Positions 48,601-58,428 of a stretch of DNA of 59,420 bases are shown here, in pieces. The notes beneath the pieces are model-generated. The model saw nothing but the letters and a program-made list of their open reading frames with translations. It was not told where the DNA came from and ran no database searches. Both the position numbers and the translations under genes were made by a program. The stretch's first letter is position 1. Every line of letters begins with the position of its first letter. Source of the DNA: Phoronis australis (lineage: Eukaryota; Phoronida; Phoronidae); the NCBI GenBank assembly GCA_002633005.1, contig NMRA01000688.1:131104-190523 (forward strand), in the 5' to 3' direction.

Positions 48601-51600
48601 CCACGTATTTTCGGAAATTTCGGTAACAGCATATTTTAAAATTTTGGTGGATTGTTCTGAAATAGGTATGTAGTGAGGTTTGATGTAAAATTGTGTTTAT
48701 TTTCGCAATACATTATATTTTAAAATTGCGATTTCACTGAGCTAATTCTCATTTAATGAGATATTGAGTGACATTGTTGGTAACTAACTGAACTAAGCAG
48801 TATGAAGGACAGTTTTAGGTGCTCGAAATACGTAAGCACAAATGATTTGTTAATAATAACACCACGACATATAGTGTATTACAGAGGACGTGTTTAGTTC
48901 AAGAAACGCTACAACTAATGTTTGCTTAACAAAACTGCATAAAAATGTTTGTTGCATACGTTAATGTTTGATGAAGTATCTTGTTCGGCGTTGGTATTCA
49001 TGTCAACACCAACACACATAAATCAGTCATTCAATTTATTGCATTGAGTCAAACTGATTTTGTCATAGGTGAAAATTTGGTATTCACTGAGGGGTATTGA
49101 ATTATTCAGCTTGGTGTGGACAAAGTCAATCAACACAGTTTCACGAATGTATGCGAGCAAATGGAAGAATCTTGTCGGTCACGTGCGAGTTGAAATGATA
49201 CTTCATTATAGGGATCAAACTTATGTCGAAGAAAATGGAGCTAGGAAAGACGCTCGAAAGGTATCGGTCGTAATTCTCGACAAAGCCTCTCGTGACATGA
49301 ACGCGACGATAAGAGCTGCCAGAGGTGCAGTTGAGAAAGGCATTAAAGTGGTTTGTATAGGTGCGTATGGACGTCTCGAGACAATTTTCTGAAATCAAAA
49401 AAAAAAACAGCCACGAGTTGCTTTCATATCAAAGACAACCCAAGGCAAAAACACTGTCGTGAACTGAAGTGGCAAGACCACAGGTTTCATTGGTACCCGT
49501 TCTATCGAAGGTCGTAAGTCCGGTCGTAGCTGACATGGTCGACGTTCGTAAGCACGTTATTGCCGAAGGCAACACTACGATTCTCGTAAGAGCTGAACCT
49601 TTCTACTGGTTTAAACGTGATCGTAGTTCATATTCAAGTTCAAAACCACGTTCATGGAGCGTTAACAATTTGAAGATATTACCAGAGCTGTGTTACGACC
49701 GGACTTTTGTCAAGTTTGGTAAGAGGTGGTAATGTGGCCGATCGAAAATGATACAATAGGGACTCAACTATGTCACTTACAGTTTGCTTTGTTTATTCAC
49801 TGATATTACTTTAAATATCTCTGTATCTTTTTGTGACGTTTTCTAATGACTGAGCCCTTAGAGGCGTCGCATGAGTATGTCCCTATTTATTTTCAATACT
49901 GTTGAGAATTCAACGACGTGTAGTTCATTCCCGTTATGTAAGTTAAAACTAGACGTAGCATTCAAGAATGAAAAGCATAGGAAGGAACAATCAGTGTTTG
50001 CACTAAAACCAAAAAATAATGTGATAAATATTTAGGTAACATAGAACAAGTTCACATTGGGACTGTTTCATGCAACCGGCAACTGGGGCCGTAACTTAGA
50101 CGACTCATAAAGGTGGTTTAAAGTTAAACCTGGTTTTAACTGGACTTGGACCAGGTTTAAAGACAATCTGCATTTCATAAAGTGGTTTAACTTTTAGATC
50201 ATTGGTCTAGTAAAACGTGGTTTAACTCCACTTTAGACGTGGTGTAAATCAGTTTTCACTTCACCAACGAGGTCTATATTTTTTACTGAGACCCGTATTA
50301 AGATCTTAAACCAGGTTTAACTTTAGACTTGATCAGACAATAGATTATAGACAACAGCCATGTACTATAGTCTATGATCAGACCAAGGTTTTTAAACCTG
50401 TTTCTGTCAGACTTGTGTGATATAGGTGCAACTGAATGATGCCGCGAAATGCATTTGCCAGTTATAGACTGAAAATGGACTATTTTCAATATTCAGTTTT
50501 GCGACGACACAACATCAAACGTAGCAGGGGAGGATCCAGGATTTTTAAAGGGTGGGTGGTGGCGTCAAGGACTTTTTAAAAGGGGGAACAAGTCAACAAT
50601 TTGGAAATTATAGATTTGATATCACTAAAATCAAGGGAAAGAAGGAGGTCCGGACCCCGAGACCCCCTTAATTGGATCCGCATATACGTAGACCAGTACA
50701 TACTGGAGGGTATCCTGCGGATTCCTCAGAATACGACTGGTGAAGCAGGGCGCCATCGTCGTAAGCGCTACGGGTTTGACTTAAAACTGCATCTTCTGAT
50801 TCTTCCGAGTTCCACCTCCACTGGTCTCTGATCTAATGTTGTCGGGAAGGGGTCTTGCCGCCGCTCCCCCCCCCTTTGGCCGCGAAAAATAAACACTAAA
50901 ATGACACGGAAATAAATTAGGGCATTTATTGAGTTACATTTAATCGGGCACATTTACATTAATCTGTGTATGTGTGTTGGGCACAGACACTACATTTTTC
51001 TCATGAAAAACGCTTTTAGACCAGTTTCATAATTGGCAGCAATGATTCCATTGGTGTGTGCCATTGTGTACCCACGTGATCAAGGTTTCATTGAAGCACT
51101 TCAATAGTTTCTTTGTTGGGTTAATCCAGATCGACACAGTAGGGTGGCGTAGATACTTTAAACCTGGTTTTTCTAGACCCTCTCCCTGGTCTAACAAAAC
51201 CAGGCTTTCAGACTTTTAAACCACGTTGGTGAAATGCAAGTTAGGTCTAAAATTAGACCAGTGTAGCCGCGTCTGGCTACAAGAATAAGTTTTAAAATAT
51301 AACTTTATTCAGTGCGACATTGGCAAGCGATATAGTTACAGGCGATGAAAAAAGTGTCTGAACAAGCGTTAGTTGAAAGGTGAAACCGAACAAGCATTGA
51401 AAAGGCGAAAACCGAACAAGCGGTTATTTGCAGTAAAGAAAAACACACGGTCCGTCTGAGTACTCGGCAAGAAAGCGTAATTAATCAACAAGCACTCAGC
51501 TATATATGAGAGCGTCAAAAAGACTCGCGACAATGACTATATTACAGCTGAGGCCGAACAAATACTACTTCGCTAACAATACACAATTAACTGGAACCCG

Positions 51601-52504
51601 TACTATCTTTTCTACAACAGGGAACCATTATCATACACAAGCAACTGCCTAACTGCGACCCGTAACTATATATCCTGTGAACCGGGTACCGCGCAACATA
51701 TACACCAAACAAGCAGCTGAATGAAACTATCGTTAAACAACAATCATATACGCTCTGAACTTAGCTAGTAGATACACACGAGTACAACATGCTATGTCAT
51801 AATACTCAGAACTTACAACAGTTTGGCCGACAGTCTGTGCTTAAATATAAAAGTTCCAGCATCCGAGGAAAACACATGACTCGTTACAGATCTTGTCAAC
51901 GAGTGCCGCTATACACGAGAAACGCTAGTCACCAAAAACCCGCGTAACGTACAGAGGCTAATACGTAATAATAGCCGGCCGGTCAAGCTACTATTCGTCT
52001 ATGCAAATGCTACCGTAACCACTGGAAAGAACTGGCTTACTCAAAAAAAAAAAACAAATCACACCGGCGAAAGAGGTATACTGCGACCTATAACGAAAAT
52101 AAACAGCGTGATAAGTAAATGAAACACAAGAACCAATGACAATAATGATACACGGCATCATCAACCAGCGGGTTTAAGTCTAAAAACCTGGTTTTGTTAA
52201 ACCACTTTATGAAATCGGCTGTTAAGAGTCGAAATTAGAAGTGGTCAAATGTCTCTTATTAGGCTATGTTTAAAATCATAATAATATGTTTTTCTCTTTG
52301 TAAATAATAACTAGTGTTATTGTAATAGTACAATGCTTACATCAGTTAAGTCTTCTTTTCTTCACAGGAGTCGGCGATGACGTCAGCAAGGATGAGCTCG
52401 ATCAGGTAGCCAGCACCAAGGACATGTCTTTCTGGGTTAAAGATTACGACGAACTGTGGACTCTACGGGAAGATATTATTTGGAAATTTGTCTGTTCCGA
52501 ATAG
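33682..52504 (+). CDS. Gene B: secreted protein with two VWA domains (9 coding exons), paralogue of gene A
   Basis: Exons: 33682-33708, 38860-38893, 39959-40201, 40829-41022, 41350-41494, 42875-43014, 48324-48460, 49212-49360, 52368-52504, giving 401 residues with the same phases as gene A. Signal peptide about 1-18 (MESFVWLSM then IVILTQANA). VWA1 about 22-208: MIDAS D34-E-S36-N-S38, Thr106/108, D136 in MTDG; flanking Cys22 and Cys208. VWA2 about 216-399, flanked by Cys216 and Cys399, with M227-G-S-I-N in place of DxSxS and LDKAS in place of the TDG loop. The linker is VPPP, where gene A has EIKVIKQP. All introns are GT-AG. Introns 1, 6 and 8 are swollen by transposons. Exons 3 and 4 are the most alike between the copies, so VWA1 is the best-conserved part. 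The ligand is unknown. VWA1 probably binds a divalent metal and a ligand; VWA2 is probably structural. Confidence 0.88.
34649..35260. mobile_element. Mutator-like MITE with 9-bp target-site duplication
   Basis: The terminal inverted repeat CTCGCTGGTTCCCTGCGTGC (34658-34677) is perfectly inverted at 35232-35251. An imperfect inner match (CCAGCACGCAGGTATCAC against CCAGCACGCATGTATCAC inverted) extends it. AAAGGAAAC flanks the element on both sides (34649-34657 and 35252-35260). The 594-bp body has no transposase. A 9-bp duplication is typical of Mutator/MULE elements. It lies in gene B intron 1. Confidence 0.85.
35433..36544 (+). pseudogene. LINE reverse transcriptase fragment, copy 1
   Basis: Broken plus-strand translation shows non-LTR RT blocks: NKAAGTDVLPPGIL (about 35835), NYRDISIINLLAKVYDSLL, CEEQILTTRLSIDIAK, the motif-A block AFIDYEKAYGKIN (about 36205-36245), GVKQGGSTS, and LLFTDDTVAFAS with the DD box (about 36488). 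Frameshifts and stops interrupt it. It ends exactly at a single N (36545). The upstream part (35433-35800) has no recognised domain. Confidence 0.75.
36545..36545. other. Single-N join between near-identical repeats
   Basis: Copy 1 of the LINE-containing segment stops at this N and copy 2 restarts from its beginning. The layout suggests a scaffold join of two overlapping contigs. Confidence 0.7.
36548..38060 (+). pseudogene. LINE reverse transcriptase fragment, copy 2 (longer)
   Basis: 36548-37657 repeats 35433-36544 with few substitutions and small indels. It then continues past the DD box into the thumb (CADEIGLIIHPTKSKFM), a stop at 37738, GNVKITHNDTYCYL and the C-terminal SAVLYGCETWL-type motif (about 37970-38003) typical of LINE ORF2. 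It is frameshifted and dead. Insertion in gene B intron 1. Confidence 0.8.
41495..42874 (+). other. Gene B intron 5
   Basis: No gene inside. A 290-bp CAT/CAC microsatellite occupies the 3' part, about 140 bp before exon 6. Confidence 0.6.
42446..42735. repeat. (CAT/CAC)n trinucleotide microsatellite
   Basis: About 290 bp of CAT and CAC with CGT and CAG interruptions. It yields His-rich frames on plus and Asp- or Met-rich frames on minus, none of them genes. Same intron position as the TATG/TG/TA repeat in gene A. Confidence 0.95.
43560..43694. mobile_element. Solo end of a CAGTGGCGGATTTACG-type MITE
   Basis: The right end CCCCCCGTAAATCCGCCACTG (43674-43694) mirrors the terminal repeat of the MITE at 3934-4140. 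I do not see the matching left end, so it is probably truncated. Confidence 0.4.
44155..46710. mobile_element. DNA transposon with inverted, partly duplicated ends
   Basis: The left end (44155-44430) returns inverted on the right in two adjacent units, 46340-46460 and 46500-46710. Each carries the ATGGCGCC(C/G)GTAAAAT block, the CCATCTTGGCGGCC block and AGAATGTTAGTTTTA. The outermost part (ACTATACATTTTTGGAAAC) matches only the outer right unit. The interior holds broken minus-strand coding sequence (44830-45568). Superfamily not assigned; no target duplication was identified. Confidence 0.75.
44830..45568 (-). pseudogene. Transposon-borne protein fragment, frameshifted
   Basis: Two overlapping minus-strand frames (45386-45568 and 44830-45396) belong together. 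The first ends with a NDHEKADVLLIHC block (family form HEEADT..LLH). The second has MDLLVLFIAYYDRL (family form DTDVLVLLI), LPAFHAFTWTNNTG, LRWYLFCK and PPTIGALKQHVLRVFFQARVW. I recognise this block order from transposon-linked proteins common in cnidarian, echinoderm and mollusc genomes; their role is unclear. A frameshift near 45390 and the loss of the acidic D-T-D show that it is dead. Confidence 0.6.
46835..47000 (+). repeat. Dispersed repeat family, copy 4
   Basis: GCGGCGTGTCACTTTATACC, then AAACAAGTTGAAACC and AATTTTATAGCGGTAAG, then TGAACGCGGCTTACATCAAC, following copies 2 and 3. It lies just outside the DNA transposon in gene B intron 6. Confidence 0.5.
47700..47970. mobile_element. 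Repeat element with four 21-bp-spaced TATCGATA sites
   Basis: The flank ACGGTGGCTGTAAAAGAACGGCA (about 47707) is repeated in direct orientation near 47878-47915, with a small internal duplication of GGTGGCTGTA. A partly inverted piece (AAAAAAGTTGCCGTGCCGT) follows at about 47935-47953. Between them are TATCGATA at 47760, 47781 and 47802 and TATCGGTA at 47823. It looks like a small non-autonomous element. Confidence 0.5.
47760..47830. promoter_or_regulatory. Array of four TATCGATA palindromes, 21-bp period
   Basis: Starts at 47760, 47781, 47802 and 47823 (the last is TATCGGTA), each inside a degenerate CTCTATCGATAGA...ACTAACT unit. TATCGATA is the DRE core bound by DREF in flies. Whether that applies here is unknown. 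Confidence 0.7.
49516..49706. mobile_element. Possible small MITE with 13-bp terminal inverted repeats
   Basis: AAGTCCGGTCGTA (49516-49528) is perfectly inverted at 49694-49706. No coding capacity and no clear target duplication. It lies at the start of gene B intron 8. Confidence 0.45.
50524..50690. mobile_element. Possible MITE nested in the palindrome cluster
   Basis: The left part GGGGAGGATCCAGGATTTTT and the right part CCCCCTTAATTGGATCCGC form loose inverted ends around a G-rich then C-rich body, the same style as the MITE at 3934-4140. Confidence 0.4.
51271..52164. other. Unrecognised interior within gene B intron 8
   Basis: Contains three loose repeats of ACCGAACAAGC near 51384-51425. 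No gene seen. Probably the interior of a non-autonomous transposon. Confidence 0.3.
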
Positions 52505-52545
52505 CGCAAAGTCGACAACTTGTGAAGGAATGCGGCACTACCGAC

Positions 52546-52551
52546 AATAAA
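52546..52551 (+). terminator. Polyadenylation signal of gene B (AATAAA)
   Basis: Only 42 bp after the stop codon, so the 3'UTR would be short. Confidence 0.5.
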
Positions 52552-52788
52552 TGCTTGTGCTCAATGTCTTCGGTAGCACAGATTTCACGCCACGTAGTTT
52601 TACAAACAAACGGCAAAAACTTCCAGTCTCGACAAGTTTCATTGCTTTTATTATGCCCGCATCATACCCCAAATGGCACCTAAAGTCCGCTCAGGGACGT
52701 CTACTACAATCGTCTACTCGTTTTGTTTTCACTTCCACGTTTCACGACAAATTTGTCCTCTGAGCCGTTGAGATGAAAAGTAATGTCA

Positions 52789-53191
52789 CCTGGGCCCGGT
52801 CATTGTACTCGAAACGAACTCGAAATTATTTTTGGCAATTTCTCTGCTCTTTTTGTGCGAACATAAAGATAATTGGTTATCAGACTGTGCTCGAATACAG
52901 TATAGTTTATGCATAGGAGTTTCTAGTTCAAGTTTGCCCTTGAAGACCCTTATATTCGTGCTACAAACTCGAGCAAAAACTCGAAATTTCGAGTTCAAAG
53001 TCAAACTTATTGCTTTAATATTGGGTTTACAAACTGTGAACTAAGGGCAATAAATTATCTACGTAAGTTAGTGTGTACTCGAGCATAGAATAATAGACAC
53101 TTATCTTGTGTTCGCCCAAAAGTAGAGCAGAAAATGCCAAACCTAATTTCGAGTTCCATTTCGAGTAAAAAGATTGGAGACCGGGCCCTGG
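52789..53191. mobile_element. MITE with CC(T/A)GGGCCCGGTC ends
   Basis: The left end CCTGGGCCCGGTC (52789-52801) mirrors GACCGGGCCCTGG (53179-53191). The inner ACTCGAAA and GAACTCGAAATTA blocks are also inverted on the right (TAATTTCGAGTTCC, TTTCGAGT). The body repeats CTCGAAA/TTTCGAG motifs. 403 bp, non-coding, 285 bp after gene B. Confidence 0.75.
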
Positions 53192-54657
53192 TCTAGCAAC
53201 ATCACATCACAATGGAAAACGTATTGTGGTTTAGCCAATCAGAGGACTGAATTATCAGTGGCCGGTAGCAAAGTATCTAATATCGTAACGACTCCAGTCA
53301 AAATGGCAGCTATATATTAGCTGGTCATGCTGTAAACGATACGCGAATGACAGGCGAGCAAGTTGTTATTTAAGGATTGAAGAATTGAAATTTAGTATGT
53401 AGTTTTGCTTTGGTGTTTCCTTCAAAGAACTTGCCCAGGCCTTATCGACTGCTGGTGGAAAGACAGGACCAAGACAATGGAGTGTCGAGAAACAGGAAGG
53501 ACATGGTTGTAATAGGAGACAGGTCATTTCTTCATTTTGCGATCTCAGATTGCGTCACCGAGTGCGTGTGTCAAACAGGTAGATAAGATTAAAATACTCA
53601 TTCTGCCGTCACATTGCTAAAGAGGTCCGCCTGCTCGATAAACTGGAACATCAAAATTTCATGTAAATACATATTCACCTCCTGCAAATGTACGGTTCAA
53701 CCCTCACTCTACGTCGACATCGTTGGTGTACACTGCAAGTTAAAAGGGTGCTACATTCGTCATAGATACTCCATACTATAGTTACAACTCTGTTTTTCCA
53801 TTTCTCGCCATTCTTTAACATTTTGTGTTCACCCTTTCCATCGAAGGTCCATCCTTCCTTTTGGCAGTAAGATTCACATTGTGTAAAAAGCCTGGTTTTT
53901 ACTATAAAATATGAAGGACAAGATATTTTCGGAAGATTCTGGAAATCTGGGTCCGGTTGGAAAAAGTTATAAGCTGGAGAATAACAAAGACGTCGCAAAA
54001 GGAAAGGTCTGACGATACCACAAAACAAATCTGACTATAGATATGTTGGTCTTGTGACATGATTGATTTATTACAAAAATATTCAATTTAAACTAAACAA
54101 GCTTCAAACACAGTATGCCATGAAAGCCAACTAAACTTTCAGAAACACCTTGATGTTAGTTATCACTCATTTCCTGTTCAAGAATCCTATTAGTTTCAAC
54201 TCAGTGGCCAGTGACCACCAAAATTAGCTTTGCAATGCTGCTTATTCACAGTTACATGATTGAAGATATTGTCAAACAAAAGTTCTCAAACATTTATTAG
54301 ATACAGATCCTGAAAAGTAACTTTTTAACTACTCAAACATACTTTGATAAATTTATTTCATAAACAATCTTTTGAAATGTTGCACACTACAATCTACATG
54401 CCTCTCAAGTAAAAATACAGACATGCTATTATTTCTGGACTCCTCCATAAATAAGAATCACAAGATACTTAGCACACGTGAAATGCTAATAACAAATAAC
54501 ACTAAAAGTCTACAGCTGTTGCTGTAATAGAATGCTACACATTTAATATTAAAACCATGGGTGTCAACAAAAGTACTACTACAGTAGTGGACGTAAACTA
54601 AAATACACACATAATATAAGTTCTCTAGTCTTCTGTCTCACTCATAACTTAGTGTCA
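53192..54657. other. Intergenic stretch with no recognisable gene
   Basis: Includes a 117-residue minus frame (53675-54028) with no recognisable domain. Nothing supported. Confidence 0.4.
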
Positions 54658-55037
54658 TCCACACATGACTTACCCTAGAACAAGTTACTCCTAGTACTCG
54701 CTAGGTTTGAGTGTGGACGCTATTTAAACTAGTGCAACTTGCTCAACTTGAGATAACTTACTCTGCATTATCGAGGTGGGGCAACTTGTTCTAGGGTAAC
54801 TTACGCCACTTCTAATAGCTGTGGGGCCGCAAAAGTGGGGTAGGGCGGAATTATCAGCTGTAGTTACATACAAACCGGTCTTCTTTAGTGCGCCGTATTC
54901 GTATCAGTTATTCATTCTCATTCACAGAACGACAACTTCTGCCTAGCGTTAGTTATTGAATGTGCGCGTGGACGCTCCACTAAAAGTGGGGCAAGTTGCT
55001 CCAGTGTATGTTGTTTTAGGGCAAGTCTGTGTGTGGA
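54658..55037. mobile_element. MITE with TCCACACA-type ends, about 380 bp
   Basis: The left TCCACACATGACTTACCCTA (54658-54677) is matched by the inverse of the right end (55011-55037). Inside, ACTTACCCTAGAACAAGTT is also perfectly inverted near 54789-54807. Repeated CAACTTG/CTAG words fill the interior. No coding capacity; no clear target duplication. Confidence 0.65.
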
Positions 55038-55880
55038 CCGAACTTTGGCAATGTGTTCACAGAGAATTCTAACAAGTGCAATGCAGAGTTGAAATGCGCC
55101 CACGACTACACTGTAAACGGTATGCTAGGGATGATTGTTATCATCATAAAATGGACACTAGGTGATACAGAATATGACAAACATATTGCAAAAATGAAAA
55201 TCTGTCAAGGAACTCTGAAGATGCAATGGCAAATGTAAAAAATAAAAGTGCCACTATAACAAACCTACCAATTTCACAAAGATCCTCCAAGGTGGTTTAG
55301 AGATACAGCAGTGTACGCTGGACAGAGATGGCAAATATGCCACCACAGGTGAATATGTGAGTGAATAGAAAGAAACCATACAGAGATTTCCATGATAGCA
55401 AGTAGCAGCATATGTTGATAAAAACAACAATGGATTTAAACTGGCTTGACAAGTTTCAGCGCTTATTAACACCATCATCAGAAGCAAAAGCAGTGGTCAC
55501 CTTGCCAGCCAGGCCCAACAACAAGTAATGACACACAGACAGTCAGTTACCAAGAAGTATACAGTAGACTAGACTAACAATGACAACCTGTGGTGTGCCA
55601 GTTGCTCATTGAGACTGGGCAGAGCCTCACAAATTTTCAGCTACCTTGTTGTTTCTGCTTGGTCTATTATAACAAATACCTTGAAAGAACATTGCTCATG
55701 TGAATGGAGCTCTGCAGATGAGTATTAATATGTGAGCCTCTGTCACAATTTAAATGTTCCCTTGTCTGGGTTTTCAAATGGTGAATTGTTTCCAATTTTG
55801 GTGACTATGATAATAATAGGTTTTGTTGTCCTGAAACAGTATTTTTATGGTTTCTTCACACAAGTGTAAATGTATGGACT
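55038..55880. other. Stretch downstream of the zinc-finger gene
   Basis: No gene recognised. It may hold the 3'UTR of the minus-strand zinc-finger gene. Confidence 0.35.
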
Positions 55881-55922
55881 CCTATGCCTTCTCACCCTTG
55901 ACCTATGCCTTCTCACCCTTGA
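55881..55922. repeat. 21-bp tandem duplication over the zinc-finger stop codon
   Basis: CCTATGCCTTCTCACCCTTG plus A occurs at 55881-55901 and 55902-55922. On the minus strand each copy encodes VKGEKA followed by a stop, so the duplication carries a spare stop codon. Confidence 0.85.
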
Positions 55923-56897
55923 CCTTGTGTATACTCATGTGTTTATCCAGATGGCTGCCCTGTGCAAATGCTTTATCACAAACGCTACATGAAAAGGGCC
56001 TCTCTCATGTATGACATCTCATGTGTCTGGTCAGATTAGCTCTCTGGGTAAACGTTTTGCCACAAGTGTTACATTCATAAGGTTTAGAACCACTATGAAT
56101 CTGGACATGTCTGAACAGAGTACTGTAATTATTAAATGCCTTACTACACTCAGGACACTTGTGTGGCCTTTGCCCTGAATGCACATTGATGTGTGCATTA
56201 AGGCTACTCTTCTGAGTAAAGCCCTTCTGGCAAGCAGTGCACTTGTTGATGGCCTCTCACCAGTGTGGACTCGCAAGTGCTCATTCAGTTGACAGTTCTG
56301 GATGAACCACTTGTTACAAACACCACACCCATATGGCTTAACCTGTGAATGGATTCTCATATGAGTAACAAGGCTACTATTCTGCGTAAACTCCTTGCTA
56401 CAAACTGAACAGTAATATACCTTTTTCTTGTTATTTTTTTCATATGAAAAGAAAGTTCACTATGTTGAATAAACGACTTTTTACAAATGGAACACTTGTA
56501 TGAACTGTCACTGGTATGCATTTCCACGTGCCTACGCAAGTTGCCATCTCGTGCGAAATTTTTATGACACACATTGCATTGGAAAGACCTGTCAGTGCAT
56601 TGTTTCTGGCGTTTGTGTTTGGACAGTTCCTTCTGTGATGCATATTCAGAGGCACAGATGGCACACTTGTATGGCATCTTTCCAGTATGAGCCTTCATGT
56701 GCTTCACACAGGCACTCGTGTTTGTGAAAGACATTTCACACATAGTACACATGTACCGGATAGAATAGGAGGGCAGTGCAGAGTCGAGGGTCTTTGTTGG
56801 TTTTTTGGAAACACCCTTGTTTCCCTGGAGTGTTGCTCTCACCATTACAAGGACGTGGGTTGGTGTCGGATATCTTTTCTGTCTCCATCTCTGGCAC
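55903..56897 (-). pseudogene. C2H2 zinc-finger gene, last exon, disrupted
   Basis: Minus-strand translation in three pieces gives about ten C2H2 fingers with HTG(E/K)xP-type linkers, e.g. MCTMCEMSFTNTSACVKHMKAH, FQCNVCHKNFARDGNLRRH, YGCGVCNKWFIQNCQLNEH and YECNTCGKTFTQRANLTRH. Such arrays bind DNA in the nucleus. The second finger ends in Cys instead of His (C2HC). Breaks: a 1-base shift at a run of seven T (56433-56440), another at about 56253 in the GERP linker, and TGA at 56005-56007 where HTGERP would read Gly. Finger 4 also lacks its last His. An acceptor (TTCTCAG, before 56897) suggests upstream exons; ATG at 56843-56845 is only the first Met of the open frame. A recent pseudogene or sequencing errors are both possible. 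Confidence 0.75.
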
Positions 56898-58330
56898 TGA
56901 GAACAAAGTAATTATATTAGGCAGTTACTGCAGTGAAAATAAAATGAGACAATATAATTGTGTTACCGGTGCCAAATTTTATTCTACTGTCGGACCAACA
57001 GAGGCGACGGTCATTGTCTAGGATAATATGGGCCGCCCCCTCCCTGTCCTTGACAAAGAACTGTAACAGTATAGTACAGTTCGAAACGTTCGAACTTCTA
57101 TATCCCCGGTCTTTGAGTAAGTTAATTTTACTTATAAACAGAAAAAACGTTGTCCTCCCTACACTACGCCGGAGTCTAGACTAGTAGTGGACTAGTGCGA
57201 TGGACGCCAAGTCCGTGAACATGTGACTTGCTTCGGTCTCCTGAACAACCTAAATAAGGACAATCTGGTGGTGATTTACATCAGAAATTTTATCTGCGGC
57301 TTCAATACTTCACTGCATTACAATCATTGACAAAAACAAACGAGTAACATCCCAAATACCTCAAGAACAATGAAGAAGTCCTCAATCCGTTAACTTTTGC
57401 GCAGGCTCACAATGCCGCTCTCATCACATCCGCGCAAGCCTGACGCTTATGTCAACTAAAAACAACATTCGTGACACAGTAATGCAAACAAACAAAGGGT
57501 TACGTTCCTGTATTAACTATACTATTTTTGTCAAAGAAACTGAGGGCTAGATGCACGCAAAAGTTTTAGTATACGCAATTGACGTGCGGGGTGGTGCATA
57601 ATAGTTTCTCCGGACGCTCACATATCGTGTTAGGCAATTATTACATCGCCCTGGATGCCGCAGGGGGGACGATAGTAGCTTACATCCCCACAAAAAGTTA
57701 CTCATTTCAAAATACAGCAAATAAAATCAAATGAACCATATATATATAGGAACACGGAGTTATAATCAACACACACCATGACCCTGGGTACGATTTAGTT
57801 AGAAAAAATTGAACAAATCGATGGAAATCTGTCGCGGTTGTTGCTCGACTTTCTCGGCTACCGGGTGCCATTTTGAGGAAGTTACGTGAAATCACGCATG
57901 TTGACGAATAAAAAGTCCAAAGGACATAAATCTTACAAATTTCACCTGATACCTTCACATGCTATTTTGCAAGTGTCACGCGCTAGCGTCACGCGCTTCG
58001 CTCAGTCTCGGCGCGAGCCTTTGCCTAATTTACTCACATGACCCAGACATACTTGTGGTCAACGGCGCGCGTGGTGAAAAGTCATAACGGCAACAGAGAC
58101 CGTAGAGAGGGAGACGTTTCACCTAGCGAAATCCTATTGGCCGGCCACTGGCGGCCATTGTTGTTCCATGGACCGTAGAGACGTCTAGCGGGTGTGTGTG
58201 GGAAAAAAGGAATATGGCTGATACTCGTGGTCAGTGGTCACAGAGACAAGATATTTTATCTGATCACGTAGTTCATATAGATTTCCCATAGTTAATACCT
58301 CTGTGGGTAGTGCTGTGTCAAGTAACTTCA
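56898..58330. other. Region upstream of the zinc-finger exon, no coding exon recognised
   Basis: Richer in CG than most of the window around 57960-58200, as promoters of divergent genes can be. No TATA box or clear exon. ATGGCTGATACTCG at 58214 starts an 18-codon frame with no support. Confidence 0.35.
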
Positions 58331-58339
58331 AAACAAGAT

Positions 58340-58428
58340 ATGCCGGCTGCAGTCCCTAAAAAGAGGATCAGAGGAGCTTTTTGCGCTGCAGAAAAACGGG
58401 GACTTGCACTCCCCACTGATAAAGGCAG
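58340..58428 (+). CDS. Possible first coding exon of a plus-strand gene
   Basis: ATG at 58340 opens a frame starting MPAAVPKKRIRGAFCAAEKR and ends at a consensus-like donor (GGCAG|GTGATA) after 29 codons plus two bases. PKKRIR resembles a nuclear-localisation patch. No later exon is seen before the window ends, so this is tentative. An in-frame TGA follows directly if it is unspliced. Confidence 0.3.

Larger units (their letters stand above)
50100..52222. mobile_element. Cluster of AAACCAGGTTTAA-type palindromic MITE sequence
   Basis: Three blocks (50100-50410, 51145-51270, 52165-52222) are rich in TTTAAACCTGG and CCAGGTTTAA and in CATAAA(G)GTGGTTTAA. The outer edges face each other: CATAAAGGTGGTTTAA near 50106 and GTTAAACCACTTTATG inverted near 52196. 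This suggests one element with nested insertions, or several related MITEs. It makes up most of gene B intron 8 (49361-52367). Confidence 0.55.
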
